The notes beneath the pieces are model-generated. The model was not told where the DNA came from. It did no database searches and was given only the letters and a program-made list of their open reading frames with translations. A DNA stretch of 23,158 nt from a virus: IMG/VR virus record IMGVR_UViG_3300034093_001415, positions 1 to 23,158 of that record. One strand, given 5' to 3'. Positions 14,325 through 20,522 of the stretch are shown here, piece after piece. Positions within the stretch are counted from its first letter, which is position 1; each line of letters begins with the position of its first letter. The position numbers and the translations under genes were made by a program.

Positions 14325-14575
14325 ACGAAGAGCGATTTAGAGAACTTGCTAGACAGGCTGGTGTATTAATCGATTGGGGCGAGGATATAAAGGTAGGTAG
14401 ATGGGGCATTGGTGGGAACTACAAGAATATGCAAAAGTTCGCCGAGTTGATTGTAAAAGAATGTATGGCGTGTTCTACTTGGGTTGGCAAGAACAATACT
14501 AATACTGTTGAACCAATACACACTGCTCACGCTATCAATCAGCGTATCAAACAACAGTTTGGAGTTGAAGAATGA
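14321..14575 (+). CDS. Small FGVE-ending phage protein, copy 3
   Basis: An 84-residue paralogue: MNEERFRELARQAGV, a Trp/Gly-rich variable part, KFAELIVKECMAC, then a variable part and IKQQFGVEE. It starts with the ATGA overlap and ends with GGAGTTGAAGAATGA, which is the ribosome site and start of the following oxygenase gene. No catalytic motif. Confidence 0.8.
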   Translation: MNEERFRELARQAGVLIDWGEDIKVGRWGIGGNYKNMQKFAELIVKECMACSTWVGKNNTNTVEPIHTAHAINQRIKQQFGVEE

Positions 14576-15120
14576 AAGATAAGCTGGTGTTTGACACTAC
14601 ACGTCTAATTAACACATACATATTAGAAAACGCTGATGCAGTCAACGCTGCTCTAATTGATCTAATACGAACCCAGGGCGATAGACAGGGCAGGAAAACT
14701 AATATTAAAGCAGACATGACCGAATGGCTCTTGCCCATTGATCATCAACAGCCCCCATACAATCAATTCTTTGATTTGCTGCGTGTTGGTGTAGTGGACA
14801 GTATTACTAAGTTACTTAACCCTATTGATTACAGTCGCCAGCCGCCCTATTCGTATTCAATTAATTCGTTATGGGGTGCTATCTATCACACTGGCGATCA
14901 TGCTAATCTGCATAATCACTTTGCATCGGCATTTAGTTTTTGTTATTATTTAAAGATGAATGATCCGCCCACGCCCTTGCAGTTTAAATCCATTGATCAC
15001 AGCATTACTCCTACAGAAGGCATGCTAATCATATTTCCAGGGTGGTTGGATCACGGGGTGCCCGAGTGCGTGTCCCAAGACGAGCGAATTGTCTTGGCCG
15101 GTAATATAGAAATACACTAG
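14572..15120 (+). CDS. 2-oxoglutarate/Fe(II)-dependent oxygenase-like protein
   Basis: A 182-residue protein resembling the small phage 2OG-Fe(II) oxygenases related to prolyl hydroxylase. WGAIYHTGDHANLHNHFASA (101-120) gives the first iron ligands (His114, His116), FSFCYYLK is the following strand, FPGWLDHGVPE (155-165) provides His161, and ERIVLAGNI (171-179) contains Arg172 for 2-oxoglutarate. The N-terminal about 95 residues are less conserved. Such enzymes hydroxylate proteins, nucleobases or small molecules; the target is unknown. It is coupled to the FGVE gene before it through the 15-base junction. Confidence 0.8.
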   Translation: MKDKLVFDTTRLINTYILENADAVNAALIDLIRTQGDRQGRKTNIKADMTEWLLPIDHQQPPYNQFFDLLRVGVVDSITKLLNPIDYSRQPPYSYSINSLWGAIYHTGDHANLHNHFASAFSFCYYLKMNDPPTPLQFKSIDHSITPTEGMLIIFPGWLDHGVPECVSQDERIVLAGNIEIH

Positions 15121-15130
15121 GACTACGAAA

Positions 15131-15328
15131 ATGACTCTCGAAGACTTACAACATATCTTTGAATATCAAATTGAAGAAGGCACAGAGAATCTGTACTTCA
15201 TGTTGACTGATGGTGATCGTCAGCCATTGATACAACGACATCCTAGTGATAAGTTAGCTGACTTGCTGCCCATGCTGGATAGTTTTCAATACACAGGACA
15301 TAATGTCATGCCGAGGTTTGCAAAATGA
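15131..15328 (+). CDS. Small phage protein, unknown
   Basis: A 65-residue acidic protein (MTLEDLQHIFEYQIEEGTEN onward) with AGGA eight bases before its ATG. It overlaps the next start as ATGA. No recognisable domain. Confidence 0.65.
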   Translation: MTLEDLQHIFEYQIEEGTENLYFMLTDGDRQPLIQRHPSDKLADLLPMLDSFQYTGHNVMPRFAK

Positions 15329-15501
15329 AAGTAGGCAAAATTGATCCAGCCATAGCTCATAATATTGAGTTGGCCAAGCTGACCCAACAACAAACAATCA
15401 AACAGCAACAGCTCAAAGTGATTGAGGATAGACAGGAAGAAATAAAACAGATGCGCCCAAAAGATCCTAACAAGGGTGCCAACATAGATGAAATGGTGTA
15501 A
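15325..15501 (+). CDS. 58-aa predicted coiled-coil protein
   Basis: Fifty-eight residues, dominated by one Gln/Lys/Glu-rich helix (about 10-44, AHNIELAKLTQQQTIKQQQ then LKVIEDRQEEIKQM) with heptad-like spacing, then a PKDPNKGAN turn. The ATG overlaps the previous stop as ATGA. Probably cytoplasmic and oligomeric; function unknown. Confidence 0.6.
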   Translation: MKVGKIDPAIAHNIELAKLTQQQTIKQQQLKVIEDRQEEIKQMRPKDPNKGANIDEMV

Positions 15502-15503
15502 CA

Positions 15504-15740
15504 ATGACTATCTTTATACCCGTGCTGTTTATATGCCTTAATGGCAACTGTGAGTTCATGCAGGGCAAAACATACTACAAAAATGAAGCCCAATGTGTGG
15601 CCAGTTTGGACATGCAAAAACAGCACATGCGAAATTTGGTTAGACAAGCAGAGCAACAGGGTACCAAAGGTGAGATTACTATTTTGGAAGGCACCTGCAT
15701 TGATGCAGACATTAAAACAACTTCAGGAAGAACAACATGA
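15504..15740 (+). CDS. Small cysteine-containing phage protein, possibly exported
   Basis: Seventy-eight residues. The opening IFIPVLFICLNGNCEFMQG is hydrophobic, then four cysteines (11, 16, 31, 65) lie in a polar body. The pattern of two close N-terminal cysteines, a helix with MQKQHMRNLVRQA and a late ILEGTCI resembles small conserved T4-like phage proteins of unknown function. The start is two bases after the previous stop; the stop overlaps the next ATG. Confidence 0.65.
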   Translation: MTIFIPVLFICLNGNCEFMQGKTYYKNEAQCVASLDMQKQHMRNLVRQAEQQGTKGEITILEGTCIDADIKTTSGRTT

Positions 15741-16108
15741 GTGAATATACCCCAGATCGTTGGTGCGTGATACGCATCGCTGACCCTAAAGAAACCATTT
15801 ACAAGGTATTTGCTTCCTGGTCGGGAAGTTACACTGGAGGAGACTCTTGGAAGCTGAATTCAGGCATCACCCAGGCTGTATTAGTCGACGGTGCTTGGGA
15901 GTTTGAAGGCAGCTCAGGCAGTGTGTATCGATGCCGTGAGGGCAGCTATGGTGCCAACGCCTATGGTGCGGGTGTGCTGGATGACATGATCCGCAGAACC
16001 CAAGAAGGCACAGGCATGGTCATAGACATCTTGGATGAGAACACTGACTGGGCTCACCTGGACTATGACCCTTTACAACAATGGATACGCAAAGGCATTG
16101 AATCGTGA
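15737..16108 (+). CDS. Conserved small phage protein, unknown
   Basis: A 123-residue soluble protein (RWCVIRIADPKETIYKVFAS, then WSGSYTGGDSWKLNSGIT, YRCREGSYGANAYGAGVLD). The mix of Trp, Gly and Tyr and the alternating strands suggest a small beta-rich fold. I know similar hypothetical proteins in phages but no function. ATGA and GTGA overlaps tie it to both neighbours. Confidence 0.75.
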   Translation: MSEYTPDRWCVIRIADPKETIYKVFASWSGSYTGGDSWKLNSGITQAVLVDGAWEFEGSSGSVYRCREGSYGANAYGAGVLDDMIRRTQEGTGMVIDILDENTDWAHLDYDPLQQWIRKGIES

Positions 16109-16368
16109 AAGAAATTTGGCGTTTTTTAAGCTACTGTTGGAGCAGTCTTGACACCTGGGCTCGGCTGTTGGTGTTCAGTGTGTTGTTGAACATCGCAGCT
16201 CTATTTGTGCCTGAGCCCATGAGACTGTACCTACAGATCGCAGCATGGACCATCATATTCAGCTTGTTCTTTAAAATCGCAGTGTGGGATTGGTTTTTGG
16301 ACAAATGGACTAAGTACAAGAATCATCGCAACCAACTATTAACCACAATCAAGGACAGCAGCAAATGA
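16105..16368 (+). CDS. Small membrane protein, two predicted helices
   Basis: An 87-residue protein with a GTG start overlapping the previous stop. Hydrophobic spans lie at about 18-35 (WARLLVFSVLLNIAALFV) and 41-59 (LYLQIAAWTIIFSLFFKIA), then a basic tail (KWTKYKNHRNQ). It could be an inner-membrane modifier or a holin-like protein, but nothing specific supports lysis. Overlaps the zinc-protein gene. Confidence 0.65.
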   Translation: MKEIWRFLSYCWSSLDTWARLLVFSVLLNIAALFVPEPMRLYLQIAAWTIIFSLFFKIAVWDWFLDKWTKYKNHRNQLLTTIKDSSK

Positions 16369-16646
16369 ACAATGAACTAGATCAATTAGATGTCAGCAAC
16401 AGCGAAGAGGGAGAACAGGCCCAGGCCATTGCCCTCATACGTGAAGCACAGGCCCTGGACTCAGTGCGTCAAAAGCTGGCCCTGCAACGCAGCCAACCCA
16501 GTCTGGAATTCTGTGATGCATGTGGGGAAGATATTCCTCTGGCACGTAGAGAAGCTGTGCCGGGTGTGACCATGTGTATCTATTGCCAAAGCAAATCAGA
16601 ACGATTCACAGCCAGCTATCGACAGCCTGGTGCGAGCTCAGAGTAA
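16365..16646 (+). CDS. DksA/TraR-type C4 zinc-finger protein
   Basis: A 93-residue protein with the DksA/TraR zinc motif FCDACGEDIPLARREAVPGV, then MCIYCQ (Cys50, Cys53, Cys71, Cys74) after a helical N-terminus (about 15-42). Short phage and plasmid TraR-like proteins insert into the RNA polymerase secondary channel and mimic DksA plus ppGpp, changing which promoters fire. This copy has the short TraR-like size; acidic residues at the N-terminus (ELDQLD) could be the tip-acting ones (inference). It is the last gene of the ligase operon and overlaps the convergent AlgH-like gene by 41 bases. Confidence 0.88.
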   Translation: MNNELDQLDVSNSEEGEQAQAIALIREAQALDSVRQKLALQRSQPSLEFCDACGEDIPLARREAVPGVTMCIYCQSKSERFTASYRQPGASSE

Positions 16647-17163
16647 CCACGTTAGACCATAGTTCGTCCACGGGCTGTTCAAACAGCCATTCAGGGCCTA
16701 GGTTTTGGGCAGTCAACCATGAATGTTCCTGACGCCATACCCCCTGACCCTCAATCTCCTGATCCAACTGACCCGGTGCCCATGCTGCATAGCCCATGAG
16801 CAGTCTAAAATGGCGTGGCGTATCGTGGTCCATCATGCAATGAAACATTTCCAGTGAGCTGGTCATGGCCCAGGCCGATGTGATCATCACAGTGTCACTG
16901 CAGACCCAGTCTGAGCTGTGCAGCATCCATATGCTGTGATGGCCCATGGGTCCACCCCAGTACACAGGCACAGGGGGTAGCCCACTGTGATCTATGTTGG
17001 TCTGGGCTAGTATTTCTTCCAGGGTGTAGTCCAAGGGTCTATTCACACACAGTCCGTGAGCTCCTCGTTCGTCGCTGTGGGTCAGCATGAGCACTGAGTT
17101 TTTAAATCGCGTGTCGGGAATGGTTGGGGGTGCTATGAGCAGATCTGTGGGATTCACGGCCAC
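16606..17163 (-). CDS. AlgH/YqgE family (UPF0301) protein
   Basis: A 185-residue protein starting at GTG 17163, five bases after GGAG and one base after the upstream stop; the longer frame to 17313 would overlap the upstream gene and add non-family residues. It matches the UPF0301/AlgH family: LLIAPPTIPDTRFKNSVLML, HSDERGAHGLCVNRPL, VYWGGPM, and GYAAWAPGQLDQEIEGQGVW. The family is widespread in bacteria; AlgH was linked genetically to alginate regulation in Pseudomonas, but the biochemical activity is unclear. A phage copy is notable. It sits at the 3' end of a late structural block. Confidence 0.9.
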   Translation of the reverse strand: MAVNPTDLLIAPPTIPDTRFKNSVLMLTHSDERGAHGLCVNRPLDYTLEEILAQTNIDHSGLPPVPVYWGGPMGHHSIWMLHSSDWVCSDTVMITSAWAMTSSLEMFHCMMDHDTPRHFRLLMGYAAWAPGQLDQEIEGQGVWRQEHSWLTAQNLGPEWLFEQPVDELWSNVVTLSSHQAVDSWL

Positions 17164-17164
17164 T

Positions 17165-18289
17165 TCAACTCCAATCAGGTAAAGGTCCGCCGTATTTTTT
17201 ACCTTTGATCTTCTTGCCGCGGACGCCGATTCTATCTGCACCCACCTTGTGAGTCTTACCGCCATCACGGCTGCGATAGCCCTGCGACTTGCAAGATGCC
17301 AACTGCGATGCACCTAGAGCTGAGTCCGGCTTGCCTGATGTACAAAGAGCTCTTGAAGCGGGCTCTTCATCTACCATTGATTGAGCCTTGCTCCAATTCA
17401 ATGTTTTACCATTTGCTAATATTGCACGAATAGGACCATCTATCATTTTGGCCTGTTGAATCTTGGCATCAGGAAACTTGGCTTTAACTAGACGTAACCA
17501 CTCTCGTTGTGTGCGTCCTTTTGAATCTGTTGCACCGCCCATGCTTTCTGTTGCTGGCGCATACTTACCACCTGCTTTGGCATTCCTAGCGTCATCAGCA
17601 GCCAGTATCTCAGCAGCACTTGACCCAGCTGGTAGGCCCACTGTGGTGGCAATAACGTCTAGCAGGGCCTGATTCTTGCCTATGGTGGGCTGTGCCAACA
17701 TGATAGCGATCGGGCTCTTGTTGGCCTTGGCAGCAGCCTGTCCACCCGCAGCATCTGGGTTTGGAGCAGCAGCAGGTGCAGCCTTGGGAGCTAGTTTCAC
17801 CGGAGCATTGTCAGCCTGTGCGCCCCCAGCATCTATGTTGGCCATATTCTGTTTGTACTGTGCAGCAGCATCAGGATCGTTCTTGTCCAAGTGAGCCTGT
17901 TGTGCTGCCTGTACTTGTTCTTGACTAGACCCTGGGGGTAATCCAAAGCGTTTGCCCATGCGGTCCAGCATGCGTTGTTCTGCACCTTCGGGTCCTTGCA
18001 CAGCTTCTGTGAATCCTGTGTCCTGGGTGCTGATGCCTAGGATGTCATCGTTGAGGGGAAAGTTCAGCCCTTGAAAGCGTTCTGGCAGTTGTTGTGTGTC
18101 TATGATAAACTCCAGCTCTTCTGATGAAGGATGTTCTTTCATCAAGACCTGTGCAGCAGCATCGTGTGCTTCTGCGTTTGACCATATGTCCACATCATAG
18201 TGTTCTTGATATAGACTAGCAACTGCGTCCATGACCAATCTATAGTCACAGGTGAATATGTTTTCTGTGACGATTTCACTTATTTTCAT
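17165..18289 (-). CDS. T4-like phage protein with Ala/Gln-rich linker and KYGGPLPDWS end
   Basis: A 374-residue protein. The N-terminus (MKISEIVTENIF) and the first about 85 residues are globular; about 105-205 is a low-complexity Ala/Gln/Pro linker; about 185-240 holds a second short domain; the end has CKSQGYRSRDGGKTHKVGA, then GKKIKGKKYGGPLPDWS, a basic tail I recall from T4-like cyanophage proteins of unknown role. The tail could bind DNA or a capsid partner (inference). The ATG overlaps the previous stop (ATGA, GGAG upstream). Its last codons carry the GGAGTTGA used as ribosome site by AlgH. Confidence 0.75.
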   Translation of the reverse strand: MKISEIVTENIFTCDYRLVMDAVASLYQEHYDVDIWSNAEAHDAAAQVLMKEHPSSEELEFIIDTQQLPERFQGLNFPLNDDILGISTQDTGFTEAVQGPEGAEQRMLDRMGKRFGLPPGSSQEQVQAAQQAHLDKNDPDAAAQYKQNMANIDAGGAQADNAPVKLAPKAAPAAAPNPDAAGGQAAAKANKSPIAIMLAQPTIGKNQALLDVIATTVGLPAGSSAAEILAADDARNAKAGGKYAPATESMGGATDSKGRTQREWLRLVKAKFPDAKIQQAKMIDGPIRAILANGKTLNWSKAQSMVDEEPASRALCTSGKPDSALGASQLASCKSQGYRSRDGGKTHKVGADRIGVRGKKIKGKKYGGPLPDWS

Positions 18290-18519
18290 GCTAGTTTAGC
18301 TCCAATCATTATGCAGGCCACAAGTAGGTTCTTGACTTCTACGTCATCTGCTTCTGCGTTCAGGGCATCACTGCGAGCCAAATCCTGCATGAGTTCTTGA
18401 TACTCGCTTTCTGTGATGTCTTGACGAGCTAGTGCGTCCATGAACTGCAGAGCCTGGGCAGCACGTTGTTGTGCCCACGGGGGTCCTGAACGAGCCAATT
18501 CACGTAGTTGATCTTGCAT
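18286..18519 (-). CDS. Small T4-like virion-associated type protein
   Basis: A 77-residue helical protein (MQDQLRELARSGPPWAQQRA, then ALQFMDALARQDITESEYQE). I use the ATG at 18519, seven bases after GGGAG, not the one at 18525, which is one base from it. The segment WAQQRAAQALQFMDAL...ESEYQELMQDL is familiar from small proteins of T4-like cyanophages located near structural genes; function unknown. TAATG overlap with the lipoprotein gene; ATGA overlap with the 374-aa gene. Confidence 0.8.
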   Translation of the reverse strand: MQDQLRELARSGPPWAQQRAAQALQFMDALARQDITESEYQELMQDLARSDALNAEADDVEVKNLLVACIMIGAKLA

Positions 18520-18905
18520 TACCATCTCCCTAGCACAGCTGAAGCAATGCGTTCAGCCTGCTGTGTCATTATTTGTTTTTTGAGTTCACAGTAGGTCTTG
18601 CTGGCTGTGCCCCCAGTGTTGCGTGTATACATGTCTTGAACAGTGGCCTGCATGGGTGCGATCAATCTCAACACATCCTTTTGCAACTGTCCCTTGCTGG
18701 TGCTATAGAGTTCAAACCAACGTAGGTCATCACGGATCACTGCAATCTGTGTGAGCTGAGGCTGACTGCAATCCAAGCGATCCACAGCCAGTCTAACATC
18801 CACGATACGAGCACTTTGATTATCATCCCAGAATGAAGGCACCCAAGATTGCACTGAGGCACATCCGCTGAGAACAAGTACTAGAGCAACAGTTATTATA
18901 CGCAT
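18519..18905 (-). CDS. Phage lipoprotein (128 aa)
   Basis: The start is 18905, giving MRIITVALVLVLSGCASVQS, a classic lipoprotein signal with lipobox LSGC (Cys15); the upstream ATG at 18953 would bury the signal. The mature part is mostly helical (VRLAVDRLDCSQPQLTQIAV, RWFELYSTSKGQLQKDVLRL) with two more cysteines. Similar lipoproteins (WVPSFWDDNQSARIVDVR) occur in T4-like marine phages without known function; a role at the outer membrane, such as spanin-like or superinfection exclusion, is speculation. TATAAATA is exactly five bases upstream of the ATG, predicting a leaderless late transcript. Confidence 0.85.
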   Translation of the reverse strand: MRIITVALVLVLSGCASVQSWVPSFWDDNQSARIVDVRLAVDRLDCSQPQLTQIAVIRDDLRWFELYSTSKGQLQKDVLRLIAPMQATVQDMYTRNTGGTASKTYCELKKQIMTQQAERIASAVLGRW

Positions 18906-18910
18906 GTTTG

Positions 18911-18918
18911 TATTTATA
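18911..18918 (-). promoter_or_regulatory. Perfect T4-type late promoter TATAAATA (leaderless)
   Basis: Minus-strand TATAAATA followed by five bases (CAAAC) and the ATG. T4 late start sites lie six bases after the last A, so transcription should begin at the A of the start codon. Confidence 0.8.
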
Positions 18919-19007
18919 ACACTGTCACAGACTCTGTGTTTGAGTGATCCCACACCACATGATTAACTGGCTGCGAAGCAGCAGCGCAGATATTTTGTAG
19001 AGATTTT

Positions 19008-19250
19008 TTAGACATAGTCCTCTTCAGGTACACGATGTATGATACTTGTATAACGTAGCACAAACTCTGACTCTAACTGGGATCCCACAGGTAACCAATA
19101 TCTGCAACGATTCAAATGAGCTTCTGTGACCAGCTGGTGAGTCTGTGCCCAAGACCAGGCATGATGTCCGCCATGATCTAGATCCGTGTTAAGTATACCG
19201 TAACAATGCATGGGCTGTGAGTTGGAAGCAAACGCTGCAAGTTTTGGCAT
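19008..19250 (-). CDS. Small phage protein, unknown (80 aa)
   Basis: Eighty residues from the ATG at 19250 (MPKLAAFASNSQPMHCYGIL, then DHGGHHAWSWAQTHQLVTEA, RYWLPVGSQLESEFVLRY). Rich in His, Trp and Tyr, no membrane segment, no family I can name. I reject the upstream starts because they would run across the promoter palindrome at 19255-19266. TTTAAATA ends five bases before the ATG, the same geometry as the lipoprotein gene. Confidence 0.6.
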   Translation of the reverse strand: MPKLAAFASNSQPMHCYGILNTDLDHGGHHAWSWAQTHQLVTEAHLNRCRYWLPVGSQLESEFVLRYTSIIHRVPEEDYV

Positions 19251-19254
19251 GAAT

Positions 19255-19266
19255 GTATTTAAATAC
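19255..19266. promoter_or_regulatory. Palindromic bidirectional late promoter GTATTTAAATAC
   Basis: A perfect 12-base palindrome fills the gap between two divergent small genes. Read on either strand it contains TTTAAATA, one base from the late consensus. On the minus strand it lies five bases before ATG 19250; on the plus strand it ends one base before ATG 19267 and four before ATG 19270. Confidence 0.55.
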
Positions 19267-19446
19267 ATGATGCATATACTACGTACAAGACTGATCCTGG
19301 AATGGAAGGACCTTACAGTAACATATCCCCTATGGCTCACACACGTAGTAATGGATGAGTTATACTATGTAACAACACTAGTTGTAATGAGTCTAGCGTG
19401 TTTTGCAGTGGGCATGATCACGGGTACTGTATGGACTATGGTCTAA
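19267..19446 (+). CDS. Small single-pass membrane protein (59 aa)
   Basis: Fifty-nine residues from ATG 19267 (or 57 aa with in-frame ATG 19270 as first Met if the late transcript starts there). The N-terminal half is amphipathic (TRLILEWKDLTVTYPLWL), then a membrane helix at about 35-57 (LVVMSLACFAVGMITGTVW). I have seen similar small membrane proteins in T4-like cyanophages without function. Starting upstream at 19210 would overlap the divergent gene. There is no Shine-Dalgarno sequence; the message is probably leaderless or nearly so. Confidence 0.6.
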   Translation: MMHILRTRLILEWKDLTVTYPLWLTHVVMDELYYVTTLVVMSLACFAVGMITGTVWTMV

Positions 19447-19483
19447 TGGCATGCGGGCCGCTAGAGATATGAATGTGGACACC

Positions 19484-19491
19484 TATAAATA
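19484..19491 (+). promoter_or_regulatory. Perfect T4-type late promoter TATAAATA
   Basis: TATAAATA with a short leader that contains AAGGAG (19496-19501) before ATG 19508. Unlike the leaderless examples this one has a normal ribosome site. Confidence 0.75.
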
Positions 19492-19507
19492 TCACAAGGA
19501 GATGACT

Positions 19508-19603
19508 ATGACTAGATCACAGATTGGAGAATTCATTGAGATCACAGTGTTGATAGCCCTGATGATCACATGGGTTTGGTATTGGCATGGAGTCATGCAC
19601 TAG
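19508..19603 (+). CDS. 31-aa single-pass membrane peptide
   Basis: Thirty-one residues: MTRSQIGEFIEITVLIALMI then TWVWYWHGVMH. One hydrophobic helix with an aromatic end. It is very short but has a perfect late promoter and AAGGAG six bases before the ATG, so expression is likely. Function unknown. Confidence 0.6.
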   Translation: MTRSQIGEFIEITVLIALMITWVWYWHGVMH

Positions 19604-19646
19604 AGATTAATTACTGAGCTAGCACTGCCATAAACAGGGGGGTCAC

Positions 19647-19654
19647 AGTAAATA
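19647..19654 (+). promoter_or_regulatory. Weak late-promoter-like AGTAAATA
   Basis: AGTAAATA keeps the TAAATA core and lies exactly five bases before ATG 19660, the same spacing as the lipoprotein gene. Two of eight bases differ from consensus. Confidence 0.35.
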
Positions 19655-19659
19655 TCAAT

Positions 19660-19830
19660 ATGAACACAGTGTACACTATACGCAGTGATTGGGACACACA
19701 GGGTGAACGATTCACTGTGTTGATGAACAATCGTGTAGTGATCATCACACGCAGCGTTCGCATAGTGCGGGCGTGGTTTCCCTTAATGTGGATGGACACT
19801 AGCACAATACCTGATGTGGTTCTGGTGTAG
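19660..19830 (+). CDS. Small basic phage protein (56 aa)
   Basis: Fifty-six residues (MNTVYTIRSDWDTQGERFTV, then NNRVVIITRSVRIVRAWFPL). The composition and a continuous frame with TAG at 19828 look coding, unlike the antisense frame over the same bases. There is no Shine-Dalgarno sequence; a late-like element lies five bases upstream. Probably a small beta-hairpin or membrane-surface peptide; unknown. Confidence 0.5.
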   Translation: MNTVYTIRSDWDTQGERFTVLMNNRVVIITRSVRIVRAWFPLMWMDTSTIPDVVLV

Positions 19831-20375
19831 ACCCTTATAGTATACAGGCCCCGCTGCAATGGATCACACAGTATACACGTATATGCGTTTACACACATAA
19901 ATGCACAGTAAATGCAGAAAAGTGTGATTTACTGACCCCCGTCGTGCGTATAGAGGCCGCTAAAGCAGCCGTGGGACTTGAAATGGTGCAGAATAGTGTG
20001 ACAAAGTGCAATAAAGTGTGGAAAAGTGTGACCATTTGAGCATAGCCTCTCCAACCACCGGTCTTGACTCTGCAAACACTCGAGATTCTACTATGGGATC
20101 AGTCTAATTTGAACCATTTTCACCATTGGATCAGCGTTCTAGACTGGATACCAATGCGTATACAGTGGCCCCGCTGCAGGGGTTCGTGTGCTATGTATGT
20201 GTATACTAGCTTATACCAGCTTGTAGTATGTGTGTAAGATGTCGTATACAGTGTGACGATCAGCTCTGAGTCTACGTGCAACCATATCTACACAGTGGCA
20301 ATGCTGCCACGATTCTAACACACTGAGTCTGAATTGTCTGTTCATACTATAATAACGCCTTAGCACACTGGGATG
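19831..20375. other. Repeat-rich intergenic region without a convincing gene
   Basis: About 545 bases with stops in all frames at short intervals and no start with a ribosome site. It carries five GTATAC palindromes (19840, 19871, 20158, 20201, 20244), two of the three GGCCCCGCTGC repeats and a run of tandem 10-base units at 19981-20030. A lone TATAAT at 20348-20353 has no good -35. It could be an origin, a regulatory RNA locus or decayed sequence. Confidence 0.6.
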
Positions 20376-20394
20376 TTGACATAGGCCCCGCTGC
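19847..20394 (+). repeat. Three identical 11-base repeats GGCCCCGCTGC
   Basis: Copies at 19847-19857, 20167-20177 and 20384-20394. The first two follow a GTATACA; the third lies inside the spacer of the promoter at 20376-20404. The copy at 20167 continues to form CCCC-GCTGCA-GGGG. Confidence 0.75.
19981..20030 (+). repeat. Five tandem 10-base units (consensus about RAAAAGTGTG)
   Basis: In register: AAATGGTGCA, GAATAGTGTG, ACAAAGTGCA, ATAAAGTGTG, GAAAAGTGTG. An identical GAAAAGTGTG stands alone at 19917-19926. A 10-base period places each unit on the same face of the helix, as in iteron-like protein-binding arrays. Confidence 0.7.
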
Positions 20395-20404
20395 TGTATA
20401 TACT
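20376..20404 (+). promoter_or_regulatory. Upstream sigma70 promoter with repeat in spacer
   Basis: TTGACA (20376-20381), 17-base spacer, TATACT (20399-20404). The 11-base repeat GGCCCCGCTGC fills most of the spacer, so a protein bound there would block RNA polymerase. It is followed 18 bases later by a second promoter. Confidence 0.65.
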
Positions 20405-20421
20405 AAAACAGCCAAAAATCA

Positions 20422-20450
20422 TTGACAAGATATCAAATCTATCGTATAAT
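20422..20450 (+). promoter_or_regulatory. Consensus sigma70 promoter before the BPSL0761-like gene
   Basis: TTGACA (20422-20427), 17-base spacer, TATAAT (20445-20450). The predicted start is base 20457, the A of an in-frame ATG, but a better ribosome site lies further on at 20514. Confidence 0.9.
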
Positions 20451-20522
20451 ATACACATGCAGAAGAAAAGAATCTTATCTGCCAGCCGTGAACCCAATAT
20501 GCAGCTACCTCTGAGGAGACCT

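Larger units (their letters stand above)
13973..14575 (+). repeat. 15-base gene-junction repeat GGAGTTGAAGAATGA (three perfect copies plus a variant)
   Basis: Perfect copies occur at 13973-13987, 14310-14324 and 14561-14575; a variant (GGAGTTGAACTATGA) is at 13857-13871. Each ends one gene (Gly-Val-Glu-Glu-stop), supplies GGAG as ribosome site and contains the next ATG. A related GGAGTTGAAGTG lies on the minus strand at 17161-17172 between the 374-aa and AlgH-like genes. Confidence 0.85.

Noticed and set aside
18906-18953. Longer lipoprotein start at 18953.
   Set aside because: It would place the late promoter inside the gene and bury the lipoprotein signal peptide.
18970-18982. GCTGC-GAA-GCAGC hairpin between the 80-aa gene and the lipoprotein gene as a terminator.
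   Set aside because: No T-run on the minus strand; only five base pairs.
19611-19898. Minus-strand 95-aa frame.
   Set aside because: Antisense to the more coding-like 56-aa gene, with no ribosome site or promoter.
20064-20094. TTGACT with TACTAT 19 bases later as a promoter.
   Set aside because: Spacing too long, imperfect boxes, and no gene follows within a reasonable distance.
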